Shown: positions 15,318-24,725, numbered from the stretch's first letter. The stretch: DNA of 49,932 bases from Clostridiales bacterium (GCA_004554165.1 SFNQ01000016.1:1-49932), one strand, 5' to 3'. Translations and numbers: made by a program. The notes: generated from the letters alone by a model not told the origin.

Positions 15318-15939
15318 CGTTACTGTGATCGACCACCCGCTTGTGCAGCACAAACTCTCCCTTCTGCGCGATAAAAACACCGGAACGAAGGCGTTCCGGG
15401 AGCTGGTAACGGAGCTTGCGCTTCTGATGGGCTATGAGGTAACGAGAAACCTCGAGCTTGTGGAAACGGAAATTGAAACGCCGGTGTGCAAAACCCGGGT
15501 CAAGACGCTGGCCAACGAAAAGCTGGCGGTGATTCCGATTCTCCGCGCGGGGCTTGGTATGGCGGACGGCATGATGGGCCTGATCCCCAATGCGAGGATC
15601 GGCCATATCGGCCTGTACCGCAATCCCGATACGCTCAAGCCCACCGGATATTACTGCAAACTCCCGCCGGATGTGGAGGAGCGCGACGTGATTATCGTCG
15701 ATCCCATGCTTGCTACCGGGAATTCCGCGATTGAAGCCTGCCGCATTGTCAAGGAGGAGGGCTGCAAGAGCATCCGCCTGGTTTGCCTCATCGGTGCGCC
15801 GGAGGGCGTGGAGACCATGCAGCAGGCCCATCCGGACGTGGATATCTACCTTGCGAATTTGGACGAGAAGCTCAATGACCATGGCTACATCGTCCCGGGC
15901 CTGGGCGATGCGGGCGACAGGTTGTTCGGAACGAAATAA
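15310..15939 (+). CDS. upp: Uracil phosphoribosyltransferase
   Basis: A 209-residue pyrimidine salvage enzyme converting uracil and PRPP to UMP. Motifs include DHPLVQHKLSLLRDKNT, IPILRAGLGMADGM and the PRPP loop IIVDPMLATGNSA, with the C-terminal uracil-binding PGLGDAGDRLFGT. Two ATGs are possible: 15304 lies only 3 bp from AGGAGG (15295-15300), whereas 15310 lies 9 bp away, so 15310 is preferred. The ATPase operon begins 18 bp after the stop, with no terminator between. Confidence 0.96.
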   Translation: MSNVTVIDHPLVQHKLSLLRDKNTGTKAFRELVTELALLMGYEVTRNLELVETEIETPVCKTRVKTLANEKLAVIPILRAGLGMADGMMGLIPNARIGHIGLYRNPDTLKPTGYYCKLPPDVEERDVIIVDPMLATGNSAIEACRIVKEEGCKSIRLVCLIGAPEGVETMQQAHPDVDIYLANLDEKLNDHGYIVPGLGDAGDRLFGTK

Positions 15940-15957
15940 AAATGGGAGGAAACCACC

Positions 15958-16272
15958 ATGCGTTCTATTATTGATGAGATCGCGCAGGCGGAATCGCAGG
16001 CCGATCAGATCCGGCAGGAAGCCGCCGCCGCCTCGCGGGAGCTGATGCAGAAGTCCCGCGCGGAGGCGGAGCAGGCGCTGGCCAACCTGGAGGCGGAGGA
16101 GCGCGAAACCACGCGCCTTGCGCTGGAGAAAGCGGAGCAGGACGGGAAAGCGCTTGCGGAATCCATCGAGAAGGAGCTTTCGGACGCTGCCGACGCTCAA
16201 TGTGAAACCGCGCGCGGCCGTCTGGACAGCGCAGTCAACTACCTGATGCAGAAGGTACAGGAGATCGCATGA
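15958..16272 (+). CDS. V/A-type ATPase peripheral stalk subunit G/H-like
   Basis: A 104-residue, almost wholly helical, Ala/Glu/Gln-rich protein (for example QAESQADQIRQEAAAASREL) that should form a long coiled coil. In V/A-type ATPases the first small gene of the operon encodes the stalk subunit (NtpF in Enterococcus, subunit G/H elsewhere) that pairs with subunit E. It has an AGGAGG-like site upstream and overlaps the subunit I gene by 4 bp. Sequence alone is low-complexity, so the assignment rests on position and predicted coiled coil. Confidence 0.85.
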   Translation: MRSIIDEIAQAESQADQIRQEAAAASRELMQKSRAEAEQALANLEAEERETTRLALEKAEQDGKALAESIEKELSDAADAQCETARGRLDSAVNYLMQKVQEIA

Positions 16273-18203
16273 TTGTACAAATGAAGCGACTGACCCTGGT
16301 CGCACACAAAGCGGATGAACGCGCCATCATTGAGGCGCTGCAGCCGCTCCAGGCGGTGGAGGTGCTCAAGGATGAAAACGCATCCTTCGGCGCGGATCAG
16401 CTGGACGCTGCGGAGTCGCGCGTTCAGCAGCTGTCCGAAGCGCTTGCCATCCTGAAGCCCTATGGCGAAAAGAAGGGCATGCTTACGCCAAAGCCGGAGG
16501 CGAGCCTTGATGCGATCCGCAGCGAGCTTCCGGAAGCTCTGCGGCACAGCGAGGAGCTGGAGCAGTGCCAGAGGGAGCTTGCGCGCATTCGCTCCGAGGC
16601 GGAGAAGAACGCGGCCGTCATCGAGTCCCTGCGACCGTGGGAGAGCTTCCCTGCGGATATGCAGGCGTACAAACGCTCCAGAACGGTCCGGTTTTTCCCG
16701 GGCATTCTTGCGGCGGCCGACGTCGAAAAGCTGGATGAGCAGGCGGACGCCATTGAGTACCAGCTTTTCAGCGAGGGGACCAACCGCGCCGTTGTGGTTG
16801 CCTGCGCAGCGGAGGACGCAAAGTCCATCGCCGCCTTCCTGAAATCCCTGAACTGGACGGACGTGGCCTTCCCGAAGCTCTCCGGAACGCCGAAGGCCGC
16901 CATGGACCGGCTGGAGGCGGAGAACGCCGCCCTTGCAAAGGAACAGGAGCGGCTTCTTGGGCAGCTTGCGGAAAAGGGAGCGTACAAGGCCGCCATCGAG
17001 GGTGCGTACGACGCCGCCGTGATCGAGCGCGACCGGCTGGCGGCGCTGTCCGTCATGGCGCAGACCGCCGCCACCTTCGAGCTGGAGGGATGGGTGCCGG
17101 AGGATCGCGTTGCTGAGGTGGAAAAGGCCGTAAGCTCCGTGACCGACGCATACTATTTTGCCGTTCGCGACCCCAAGGAGGAGGAGACGCCGCCCTCGGT
17201 GGTTCGGAACGGTTCCTTTGCCACCCCCTTTGAGGAGGTTACCAACCTCTATTCGCGTCCCGACCCAAAGGGGATCGACGCAACGCCGTATATGGCCCCC
17301 TTCTATGTGCTGCTCTTCGGCCTGATGCTGAGCGACACAGGCTATGGGCTGATCCTTTCTCTGGGCTGCTGGCTGTATCTCAGGCTCAAGAAGCCCACGG
17401 GCATGTCCGGCGGCATTACGCGGGTGCTCTTCTGGGGCGGACTTTCGACGGCGGTCTGGGGTGTGCTGACGGGCACCTTCTTCGGCCTCGATTTCGACGT
17501 GCTGCTGGGCACCACGGAGCGGAACCTCTTCCCGCTGCTGGTGGACCCCATGGGCAACCCCATCGGCATGCTGATCCTCTGCTTCGGCCTCGGCATTTTT
17601 CACATTCTCTTCGGCGTCGCGCTCAAGATGAAGATGGCGTTTTCGGAGGGCGACTGGCAGACCGCGATCTTTGACAACCTCTCGTGGATTCTGATCGTGG
17701 TCGGCCTGATCGTATTCGCCCTGCCCATGGTGAGCCCGGCTCTCCCCGCTTTCCTGGGTACGGTGGGAATGGCCATGGCCATCCTCGGCGCGGTCATGAT
17801 CCTGCTGTTCAAGGGCAGAGCGAAGAAAAACGTGTTCTCGCGCACGATCTCCGGGCTCGGCGAGCTGTATCAGATCACCAGCTATCTTTCCGATATCCTT
17901 TCCTACGCGCGCCTGTTCGCGCTGGGCATTGCAACCGGCGTTATCGCCTCGGTGTTCAACGATCTGTGCGGCATGCTCATGGGCTCGCCCAACATCATTA
18001 TGAAGGTGCTGGGCATCCTCATCGCGGTGGCGCTGCTGGTGGCGCTGCACCTGTTCAACATCGCGATCAACACGCTGGGCGCTTTTGTCCACTGCGCAAG
18101 GCTCCAGTACGTGGAGTTTTACGGCAAGTTCTATGAGGCTGGCGGTAGGACCTTCCAGCCGCTGGGATACAACACAAAACACGTTAGAATCACAAAGTCA
18201 TAA
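16269..18203 (+). CDS. ntpI: V/A-type ATPase subunit I (membrane stator)
   Basis: A 644-residue two-part protein. The N-terminal cytoplasmic half (about 1-330) is coiled-coil rich. The C-terminal half has seven or so membrane helices starting near residue 340 (PYMAPFYVLLFGLMLSDTGYG), and includes the conserved helix YLSDILSYARLFALGIATGVI, which carries the arginine facing the rotor ring. It forms the ion half-channels next to the K ring. It overlaps the upstream stalk gene and lies 36 bp before subunit K. Confidence 0.95.
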   Translation: MIVQMKRLTLVAHKADERAIIEALQPLQAVEVLKDENASFGADQLDAAESRVQQLSEALAILKPYGEKKGMLTPKPEASLDAIRSELPEALRHSEELEQCQRELARIRSEAEKNAAVIESLRPWESFPADMQAYKRSRTVRFFPGILAAADVEKLDEQADAIEYQLFSEGTNRAVVVACAAEDAKSIAAFLKSLNWTDVAFPKLSGTPKAAMDRLEAENAALAKEQERLLGQLAEKGAYKAAIEGAYDAAVIERDRLAALSVMAQTAATFELEGWVPEDRVAEVEKAVSSVTDAYYFAVRDPKEEETPPSVVRNGSFATPFEEVTNLYSRPDPKGIDATPYMAPFYVLLFGLMLSDTGYGLILSLGCWLYLRLKKPTGMSGGITRVLFWGGLSTAVWGVLTGTFFGLDFDVLLGTTERNLFPLLVDPMGNPIGMLILCFGLGIFHILFGVALKMKMAFSEGDWQTAIFDNLSWILIVVGLIVFALPMVSPALPAFLGTVGMAMAILGAVMILLFKGRAKKNVFSRTISGLGELYQITSYLSDILSYARLFALGIATGVIASVFNDLCGMLMGSPNIIMKVLGILIAVALLVALHLFNIAINTLGAFVHCARLQYVEFYGKFYEAGGRTFQPLGYNTKHVRITKS

Positions 18204-18239
18204 CACCCAACACCAATTCATTTTAGGAGGAAAAACACT

Positions 18240-18722
18240 ATGGAACTCAACTGGGGTATCATCTTTGCGGCAGCTGGCGCGGCAATGGCGGCAGCGATGG
18301 CGGGCATCGGCAGCGCAATCGGCGTCGGCATGGCCGGCCAGGCGGGCGCGGGCGTTGTATCCGAGGATCCGGACCGTTTCGGCTCCTGCCTGCTTCTCCA
18401 GCTGCTGCCCGGTACGCAGGGTATCTACGGTCTGCTGATCGCCTTTGTTATTGCAACCAAGGCCGGCCTGCTCTCCGGCGGCGCCGCCGCTTTGACTGCC
18501 ACCAACGGCCTGAACCTTCTGCTCGCCGCCATCCCGATCGCCTTTGGCGGACTGCTTTCGGCCATCCATCAGGGCCGCGTGGCCGTCTCCGGCATCAACA
18601 TGATTGCGAAGAAGCCGGAAGAGCAGGGTAAGGCGATGCTCATGACCGTCATGGTCGAGACCTACGCCGTTCTCGCGCTGCTCATCTCCTTCCTGCTGGT
18701 CAACGGCGTTGTCGTGGGCTAA
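18240..18722 (+). CDS. ntpK: V/A-type ATPase subunit K (rotor ring, Na+-type signature)
   Basis: A 160-residue proteolipid with two fused hairpins (four membrane helices). The residues that bind Na+ in Enterococcus hirae NtpK (L61, T64, Q65, Q110 and E139) are all matched: L56, T59 and Q60 in LLPGTQG, Q111 in HQGRVA and E140 in VETYAVL. Only the second hairpin keeps the ion-binding Glu, as in the fused 16-kDa form. This suggests Na+ rather than H+ coupling. AGGAGG precedes the ATG. Confidence 0.95.
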   Translation: MELNWGIIFAAAGAAMAAAMAGIGSAIGVGMAGQAGAGVVSEDPDRFGSCLLLQLLPGTQGIYGLLIAFVIATKAGLLSGGAAALTATNGLNLLLAAIPIAFGGLLSAIHQGRVAVSGINMIAKKPEEQGKAMLMTVMVETYAVLALLISFLLVNGVVVG

Positions 18723-18749
18723 GACGCATCATGCGAACGGAGAATTGCA

Positions 18750-19331
18750 ATGGAGATGAACAAGACCGGCACGAATAAGCTGGCGGAACGGATTGTCGCC
18801 GATGCGCGTGCCGCTGCGGAGCAGACGCTTTCCGAAGCGAATGCGGGCGCCAGGGCGATCTGCGCGGAGAACGCCCAAAAGTGCGACGCCCTGCGCGCCG
18901 ACTTTGCGCAAAAGCGCGAGGCGGCCGTGCAGAGCGTGCTGGATGGCAGCAAGACGCGTGCGGCGATCGACGGCAAGAAAGCGGCGCTGAGGAAAAAGCG
19001 CGCCGTGATCGACGCCGTGTTCGAGCAGGGCTATTCCGCTCTGTGCGCGCTGCCTGCGGATGCCCGCGGGGCGATCTGCAAGCGGCTGCTCGTCTCGGAG
19101 GTTGAGGGCGGAGAGACGGTTGTCCCCGCAAAAGCCGACCGGGCGCAGATTGCGGCGATCCTGTCCGAGATGAAGACCGCCGATCTCAAGCTCTCCGATG
19201 AGGACGCGCCCTTTGACGGCGGGTTCCTGCTTGTTGGACGCGGCTATGAGAAGGACTGCTCCTTTACGGCGGTGCTCTCGATGCTGCGCGACGCGGAAGA
19301 GACTGCGGTCGCGAACCTGTTATTCGACTGA
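18750..19331 (+). CDS. ntpE: V/A-type ATPase subunit E (peripheral stalk)
   Basis: A 193-residue protein with a long Ala/Lys/Glu-rich N-terminal helix (about residues 5-100) and a compact C-terminal domain ending near EDAPFDGGFLLVGRGYEKDC, the usual subunit E pattern. It forms the peripheral stalk with the G/H subunit encoded at the start of the operon. A second in-frame ATG lies 6 bp downstream (18756); GGAG upstream fits either. It is followed 15 bp later by subunit C. Confidence 0.88.
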   Translation: MEMNKTGTNKLAERIVADARAAAEQTLSEANAGARAICAENAQKCDALRADFAQKREAAVQSVLDGSKTRAAIDGKKAALRKKRAVIDAVFEQGYSALCALPADARGAICKRLLVSEVEGGETVVPAKADRAQIAAILSEMKTADLKLSDEDAPFDGGFLLVGRGYEKDCSFTAVLSMLRDAEETAVANLLFD

Positions 19332-19346
19332 TTGGGAGGAAGGCGA

Positions 19347-20336
19347 ATGCCACAGCCAAGTATCCCCTACGCATGTGCGCGCGTCAGTGCGCTCACCAAG
19401 GGGCTTTTGGATCAGCAGACGGTGAAGCGGATGGCGGATGGCACCCTTGAGGACGCCATGCGCACCCTGCTGGACGTCCGGTACGGCAACATGCCGGACG
19501 CCACGGCTGCGGACTGTGAGCGCATGATCGACAACGTGCGCACGCAGACCGCCGCGGACATCCGCGAGCTGTCGCCAAAGCCCGCGATTACCGATCTGTT
19601 CCTGCTTGCGACGGACATTCAAAACCTGAAGGTGCTCCTGAAGGCGCGCCTGCTTGGCACAGTGGATGCGGAGCTGCAGGCGGGCGGCCTCTATGAGAGA
19701 GAGGCCCTTTCCCGCGCGGTGGCCGAGCAGGAGTATCACGGCCTGCCCGAGATCATCCGGGATGCGCTGGACGGGCTTGAGCGCAGGCTCAAGGTGGAGG
19801 TGGAGCCGCAGCAGGTCAGCATTGCGCTGGACCGGGCCTACCTTGCCCATGCGCTGGCCGTTGCCGGGCGGGAGAAGGATGAATTTGCGCTCACCTATTT
19901 TCGCGCGCTGTGCGATTTTGACAACATCATTACCTTCCTTCGCATGCGCGCCATGGGCGCGCCCCGGGAAGAGCTCAGGACGGTACTGCTGCCGGAGGGC
20001 GGCGTACGCCTGTCGGATCTTGCGGCGGCATACGAGCTTTCTGCCGAGTCCATCGGCCATGTGCTTGCCGAAAGCACCGCCCGCCAGGCCATCGCCACGG
20101 GCCTTGCCGAGATGCAGCAGACCGGCAACATCGGCGCGCTGGAACGCCGCAGGGACGATTATCTGCTGTCCCTCGTCAAGGGGCGCAAGTACGACGTGCT
20201 GACGATCTATCCGCTCCTTGGATACCTCTTTGCGCGCGACCGGGAGGCGAAGGCGGTTCGCCTGATCCTGACGGTCAAACGCAACGGACTGGATGACGCG
20301 GTCATCCAAGAGAGGCTGTGTGAATTGTATGGCTAA
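19347..20336 (+). CDS. ntpC: V/A-type ATPase subunit C (central stalk socket)
   Basis: A 329-residue, mainly helical protein of the AC39/subunit C family, starting with IPYACARVSALTKGLLDQ and containing YFRALCDFDNIITFLRMRAM and a C-terminal EREAKAVRLIL-like helix. The subunit links the rotor ring to the central shaft. The ATG at 19347 has GGGAGGAAGG just upstream, which is why I prefer it to the frame opening at 19332. Its end overlaps subunit F by 8 bp. Confidence 0.93.
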   Translation: MPQPSIPYACARVSALTKGLLDQQTVKRMADGTLEDAMRTLLDVRYGNMPDATAADCERMIDNVRTQTAADIRELSPKPAITDLFLLATDIQNLKVLLKARLLGTVDAELQAGGLYEREALSRAVAEQEYHGLPEIIRDALDGLERRLKVEVEPQQVSIALDRAYLAHALAVAGREKDEFALTYFRALCDFDNIITFLRMRAMGAPREELRTVLLPEGGVRLSDLAAAYELSAESIGHVLAESTARQAIATGLAEMQQTGNIGALERRRDDYLLSLVKGRKYDVLTIYPLLGYLFARDREAKAVRLILTVKRNGLDDAVIQERLCELYG

Positions 20337-20646
20337 GATGGGTGTCATCGGCGACAAAGATTCCGTCATGCTGTTCAAGGCGGTCGGACTCGATGTCTTT
20401 TTTGAAACGGAGGGCGACAAGGCCAACCGCCGGCTGCACAGGCTGGCGCGGGAGGGCTACGCGGTGGTGTTCGTCACCGAGCCGCTCTATGAGGCCTGCG
20501 CCGAAACCATTGCCGAATACGCGGCCGAAGCCTACCCCGCCATCATCCCGATTCCGGACAATCAGGGCGTGCAGGGCATCGGTATGCAGGCGCTCAAGCA
20601 GAACGTCGAAAAAGCAGTCGGCGTCGACATTCTATTCAATAATTAA
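20329..20646 (+). CDS. ntpG: V/A-type ATPase subunit F
   Basis: A 105-residue subunit of the central shaft. The Rossmann-like opening MGVIGDKDSVMLFKAVGLDV and the later FVTEPLYEACAETIAEY and IIPIPDNQGVQGIGMQALK are typical of subunit F. Two starts are close together (20329 and 20338); both lie at the end of subunit C, so coupling is likely. In Enterococcus naming this is NtpG; other systems call it AtpF/NtpF, so the symbol is only a convention. Confidence 0.92.
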   Translation: MAKMGVIGDKDSVMLFKAVGLDVFFETEGDKANRRLHRLAREGYAVVFVTEPLYEACAETIAEYAAEAYPAIIPIPDNQGVQGIGMQALKQNVEKAVGVDILFNN

Positions 20647-20663
20647 GGGAAGGGTAACTACTT

Positions 20664-22433
20664 ATGCAAGGAACGATCATCAAGGTTTCGGGCCCGCTCA
20701 TCGTTGCCGGCGGCATGGCGGACGTGCAGATGTACGACGTGGTTCGCGTGTCGGAAAAGCAACTGATCGGCGAGGTTATCGAACTGCGCGGCGATCGCGC
20801 ATCCATTCAGGTATATGAAGAAACCGGCGGCATCGGCCCCGGCGAGCCCGTGGTTTCCACCGGCGCGCCGCTGTCGGTGGAGCTTGCGCCGGGGCTCATC
20901 GAGTCCATTTACGACGGCATCCAGCGCCCGCTGGACGTGATCCGCTCTCAGGCGGGCGACCGCATTACCCGCGGCCTCATCGTGGATGCGCTGGATCATG
21001 AAAAGCTTTGGAGCTTTGTTCCCGTGGCCAGCGTCGGCGACGAGCTGCAGGCCGGCGATATTCTTGGCACCGTGCAGGAGACCGAGGCCGTGCTCCACAA
21101 GATCATGGTGCCGCCCAACGTTTCCGGCAGGCTGAGCTGGATTCATTCCGGCGAGGCGAACATTGTCCAGCCCATTGCAAAGCTGGAAAAGGACGGCGAA
21201 GAAATCGAGATTCCGATGCTCCAGAAATGGCCGGTACGCCGTGGCCGTCCCTACGCGGAGAAGATCGCGCCCACCGAGCCCATGATTACCGGCCAGCGCG
21301 TGATTGATACGCTGTTCCCGGTGGCCAAGGGCGGCGTGGCGGCTGTTCCCGGCCCCTTCGGCAGCGGAAAGACCGTCGTGCAGCACCAGCTTGCCAAGTG
21401 GGCGGATGCGGACATCATCGTTTACGTGGGCTGCGGCGAGCGGGGCAACGAGATGACGGACGTGCTCATGGAGTTCCCGGAGCTGAAGGATCCGCGCACC
21501 GGCCTGTCGCTGATGAAGCGCACCGTGCTCATCGCCAACACCTCCGACATGCCCGTGGCGGCCCGCGAGGCATCCATCTATACCGGCATCACCATTGCGG
21601 AGTATTTCCGCGACATGGGCTATAAGGTCGCCATCATGGCGGACTCCACCTCCCGCTGGGCCGAGGCGCTGCGCGAAATGTCCGGCCGTCTCGAGGAGAT
21701 GCCCGGTGAGGAAGGCTATCCCGCCTACCTGTCCAGCCGTCTGGCCGAGTTCTATGAGCGCGCCGGCTTTGTAAAAACCCTGGGCAGCGACGGCCGCACG
21801 GGCGCGGTTTCCGCCATCGGCGCCGTGTCGCCGCCGGGCGGCGATATCTCCGAGCCCGTCTCGCAGGCCACGCTGCGCATCGTGAAGGTCTACTGGGGCC
21901 TTTCCTCCAAGCTGGCCTATGCGCGCCATTTCCCGGCGATCGACTGGCTGCAGTCCTATTCGCTCTATCTCGACCGGCTGGAGGGCTGGTACAACGAGAC
22001 CGTTGCGCCCGAGTGGTCGTCGCTGGTTGCGCAGACCATGGGCCTGCTCCAAGAGGAGAACGAGCTGGAAGAGATCGTGCGCCTGGTCGGTATCGATGCG
22101 CTGTCCTACAAGGACCGCATGACGCTGGAGTGTACCCGCTCCATCCGCGAGGACTATCTGCACCAGAACGCGTTCCACGAGGTGGATACCTACACCTCTC
22201 CGAAGAAGCAGTATCTGATGCTCAAGTCCATCCTGCTCAACTATGAGAAGAGCCTTGAGGCGCTGGAGCAGGATGCATCCTTCAACAAACTGATCACGCT
22301 GCCCGTGCGCGAGAAGATCGGCAGACTGAAATATGTCCCCGAGAGCGACGTGCAGGCGGCTTACGATGAGATCATTGCCGACATGAACGCCCAGATCGGC
22401 GAACTGACCGAGGGAGGACAGCAGGATGCGTAA
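20664..22433 (+). CDS. ntpA: V/A-type ATPase catalytic subunit A
   Basis: A 589-residue catalytic subunit. The P-loop GPFGSGKT lies at 230-237, with the A-type non-homologous insertion (about residues 115-190) upstream of it, as expected for subunit A. Other signatures are VYVGCGERGNEMTDVLMEFP, the Walker B region VAIMADSTSRWAEALRE, and SAIGAVSPPGGDISEPV. All residues needed for ATP hydrolysis appear present. It follows subunit F by 17 bp and overlaps subunit B by 8 bp. Confidence 0.98.
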   Translation: MQGTIIKVSGPLIVAGGMADVQMYDVVRVSEKQLIGEVIELRGDRASIQVYEETGGIGPGEPVVSTGAPLSVELAPGLIESIYDGIQRPLDVIRSQAGDRITRGLIVDALDHEKLWSFVPVASVGDELQAGDILGTVQETEAVLHKIMVPPNVSGRLSWIHSGEANIVQPIAKLEKDGEEIEIPMLQKWPVRRGRPYAEKIAPTEPMITGQRVIDTLFPVAKGGVAAVPGPFGSGKTVVQHQLAKWADADIIVYVGCGERGNEMTDVLMEFPELKDPRTGLSLMKRTVLIANTSDMPVAAREASIYTGITIAEYFRDMGYKVAIMADSTSRWAEALREMSGRLEEMPGEEGYPAYLSSRLAEFYERAGFVKTLGSDGRTGAVSAIGAVSPPGGDISEPVSQATLRIVKVYWGLSSKLAYARHFPAIDWLQSYSLYLDRLEGWYNETVAPEWSSLVAQTMGLLQEENELEEIVRLVGIDALSYKDRMTLECTRSIREDYLHQNAFHEVDTYTSPKKQYLMLKSILLNYEKSLEALEQDASFNKLITLPVREKIGRLKYVPESDVQAAYDEIIADMNAQIGELTEGGQQDA

Positions 22434-23802
22434 GGAATATCGTACCATCAAGGAAGTGGTCGGACCGCTGATGCTCGTAGAGGACGTCTCGGGCGTCAAG
22501 TATGACGAGCTGGTCGAGATCGAGCAGGCGGACGGCAGCATTCGCCGCGGCCGCGTGCTGGAGATCAATGGGGACAAGGCGCTGCTGCAGCTGTTTGAAG
22601 GCTCCCAGGGCCTGCGCATCAGCGATTCCAAGGCGCGGTTCCTGGGAAGATCCATCGAGCTTGACGTCGCGCCGGATATGCTGGGCCGCGTATTCGACGG
22701 CATGGGCAAGCCCATGGACGACGGCCCGGCGCTGATTCCGGAAAAGCATCTGGATATCAACGGCACGCCCATGAACCCCACCGCCCGCGACTATCCGTCT
22801 GAGTTCATTCAGACGGGTATTTCCGCCATCGACGGTCTGAATACGCTGGTGCGCGGCCAGAAGCTGCCGGTGTTCTCCGGCTCCGGCCTGCCCCACGCAA
22901 ACCTCGCCGCGCAGATCGCGCGCCAGGCCAAGGTGCTGGGGTCCGATGAAAAGTTCGCGGTTGTATTCGCTGCGGTGGGCATCACCTTCGAGGAAGCGGA
23001 TTTCTTCATCAGCGATTTCCGCAAAACCGGCGCCATCGAGCGTACCGTCACCTTCATCAACCTTGCCAACGACCCGGCCATCGAGCGTATCGCAACCCCG
23101 CGTATGGCGATCACCGCTGCGGAGTATCTGGCCTACGATCTCGGCATGCACGTGCTTGTCATCATCACGGATATCACCAACTACGCCGAGGCGCTGCGCG
23201 AAGTATCCGCTGCGCGCAAGGAGGTTCCGGGACGCCGCGGCTATCCGGGCTACATGTACACCGACCTTGCCACCATGTACGAGCGCGCAGGCCGCATCCG
23301 CGACAACAAGGGCTCGATCACGATGATTCCGATCCTGTCGATGCCCGAAGATGACGTTACGCACCCCATTCCCGACCTGACCGGCTACATCACGGAGGGC
23401 CAGATCATCCTCTCCCGCGAGCTGCACAGGAAGGGCCTGACCCCGCCGATCAACGTGCTTCCCTCGCTGTCCCGTCTGAAGGACAAGGGCATCGGCGCGG
23501 ACAAGACGCGGGAGGATCATGCGGACACCATGAACCAGCTCTTCTCCGCCTATTCCCGCGGCAAGGACGCAAAGGAACTGGCGGTCATTCTGGGCGACGC
23601 GGCGCTGTCCGATACGGATAAGCTCTACGCAAAGTTTGCGGATGCCTTCGAGGCAGAGTACGTTTCCCAGGGCTATTACACCAACCGCAGCATTGAGGAA
23701 ACGCTGGATCTTGGCTGGAAGCTGCTTTCCATTCTGCCCAAGGCGGAGCTCAAGCGCATCAAGGATAAGTATATCGAAAAGTATTATCCCGAGGAGGCGT
23801 AA
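22426..23802 (+). CDS. ntpB: V/A-type ATPase regulatory subunit B
   Basis: A 458-residue non-catalytic nucleotide-binding subunit. It lacks a classical P-loop: the equivalent position reads FSGSGLPHANLAAQIARQA, diagnostic of subunit B. Other conserved stretches are FINLANDPAIERIATPRMA and GSITMIPILSMPEDDVTHPI. It alternates with subunit A in the catalytic head. It overlaps subunit A by 8 bp and is followed by subunit D after 3 bp. Confidence 0.98.
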   Translation: MRKEYRTIKEVVGPLMLVEDVSGVKYDELVEIEQADGSIRRGRVLEINGDKALLQLFEGSQGLRISDSKARFLGRSIELDVAPDMLGRVFDGMGKPMDDGPALIPEKHLDINGTPMNPTARDYPSEFIQTGISAIDGLNTLVRGQKLPVFSGSGLPHANLAAQIARQAKVLGSDEKFAVVFAAVGITFEEADFFISDFRKTGAIERTVTFINLANDPAIERIATPRMAITAAEYLAYDLGMHVLVIITDITNYAEALREVSAARKEVPGRRGYPGYMYTDLATMYERAGRIRDNKGSITMIPILSMPEDDVTHPIPDLTGYITEGQIILSRELHRKGLTPPINVLPSLSRLKDKGIGADKTREDHADTMNQLFSAYSRGKDAKELAVILGDAALSDTDKLYAKFADAFEAEYVSQGYYTNRSIEETLDLGWKLLSILPKAELKRIKDKYIEKYYPEEA

Positions 23803-23805
23803 CAA

Positions 23806-24435
23806 GTGGCGGCGATTCAAGCAAAACCGACCCGCATGGAGCTGTCCAACCTCAAAAAGCGCAAGACGGTTGCCGTACGCGGGCATAAGATGATGAAGGA
23901 TAAGCGCGATGAGCTCGTGCGCCGCTTCATCATATTTGCCCGGCGCAACCGGGAGCTGCGGGAAGAGGTGGAGCGCAAGCTGACGCTGGCCATGAAGAGC
24001 TTTGTGCTTGCGCGGGCCTCCATGAGCAATGCCGAAATCGAGGAGGCGCTGCTGTACCCTGCCCGCGCCGCCTCGGTGGAAACCGGCAGCGAATCGGTGC
24101 TGTCGATCCCGGTGCCAAAGCTCAAGCTGGAAACGCAGGAGGGCTTTACCTATCCCTACGGCTATGCGACAACCAGCGCGGAGCTGGACGGCGCGGTGCA
24201 GCAGCTGGCCGAGGTTCTGCCGCTGATGCTGGAGCTTGCGGAGATTGAGAAGAGCTGCAGCCGCCTTGCGGACGAGATCGAAAAGACCCGCCGCCGCGTA
24301 AATGCGCTCGAGTACGTCATGATTCCGCAGTTTACGGAGACCATTCGCAGCATCCAGATGAAGCTGGAGGAAAACGACCGGCAGAGCACCACGAGGCTCA
24401 TGAAGACCAAGGAAATGCTCCAGCAGCAGAGCTGA
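23806..24435 (+). CDS. ntpD: V/A-type ATPase subunit D (central shaft)
   Basis: A 209-residue helical protein forming the rotating shaft. It opens with the family motif PTRMELSNLKKRKTVAVRGH and ends with NALEYVMIPQFTETIRSIQM, both typical. The start is GTG at 23806, 3 bp after the subunit B stop, with GAGGAGG just before it. It closes the nine-gene operon G/H-I-K-E-C-F-A-B-D. A strong hairpin follows 33 bp later. Confidence 0.96.
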   Translation: MAAIQAKPTRMELSNLKKRKTVAVRGHKMMKDKRDELVRRFIIFARRNRELREEVERKLTLAMKSFVLARASMSNAEIEEALLYPARAASVETGSESVLSIPVPKLKLETQEGFTYPYGYATTSAELDGAVQQLAEVLPLMLELAEIEKSCSRLADEIEKTRRRVNALEYVMIPQFTETIRSIQMKLEENDRQSTTRLMKTKEMLQQQS

Positions 24436-24468
24436 GTTACCAACAACAGAATTCCCTGCATAAGTAGC

Positions 24469-24495
24469 GCGGCCCCGGAAAAACTCCGGGGCCGC
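24469..24495 (+). terminator. Hairpin terminator after the ATPase operon
   Basis: Perfect 11-bp stem GCGGCCCCGGA / TCCGGGGCCGC with a five-base AAAAC loop. The stem is very strong but there is no T-tract after it, so it may be a Rho-assisted terminator or an mRNA-end stabiliser. The rest of the gap to sigE (24496-24725) is GC-rich and holds no gene that I can support. On the minus strand a weak stem next to TTTTT (24685-24689) may end sigE. Confidence 0.6.
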
Positions 24496-24725
24496 AGTCT
24501 CGGAAAGCGGCGCTTTGCTGAATTCCGGGGCGGGGGACAGGTCCGGCAGCCTGCGGAAACCGTTCATTTTGAGAAAAGATGTACGGGCGTAACGAAGAGG
24601 GCTGCAAAGGGCGCGCCGTCAACGCGCAAGAGCCCGCCGCCGGAAGGAGCGCTGCAAACCGGGGTTCCCGCCGGTATCCGGCACAAAAAGAGGCCTGCGG
24701 CCCTGCGCGGCAAACCGCGGGGCGT

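Noticed and set aside
16239..24567. Very long minus-strand ORFs opposite the ATPase genes (647, 707 and 731 codons).
   Set aside because: They are antisense frames of GC-rich genes, with Arg/His/Leu-rich low-complexity translations and no recognisable domains. The plus-strand products are unmistakable ATPase subunits.
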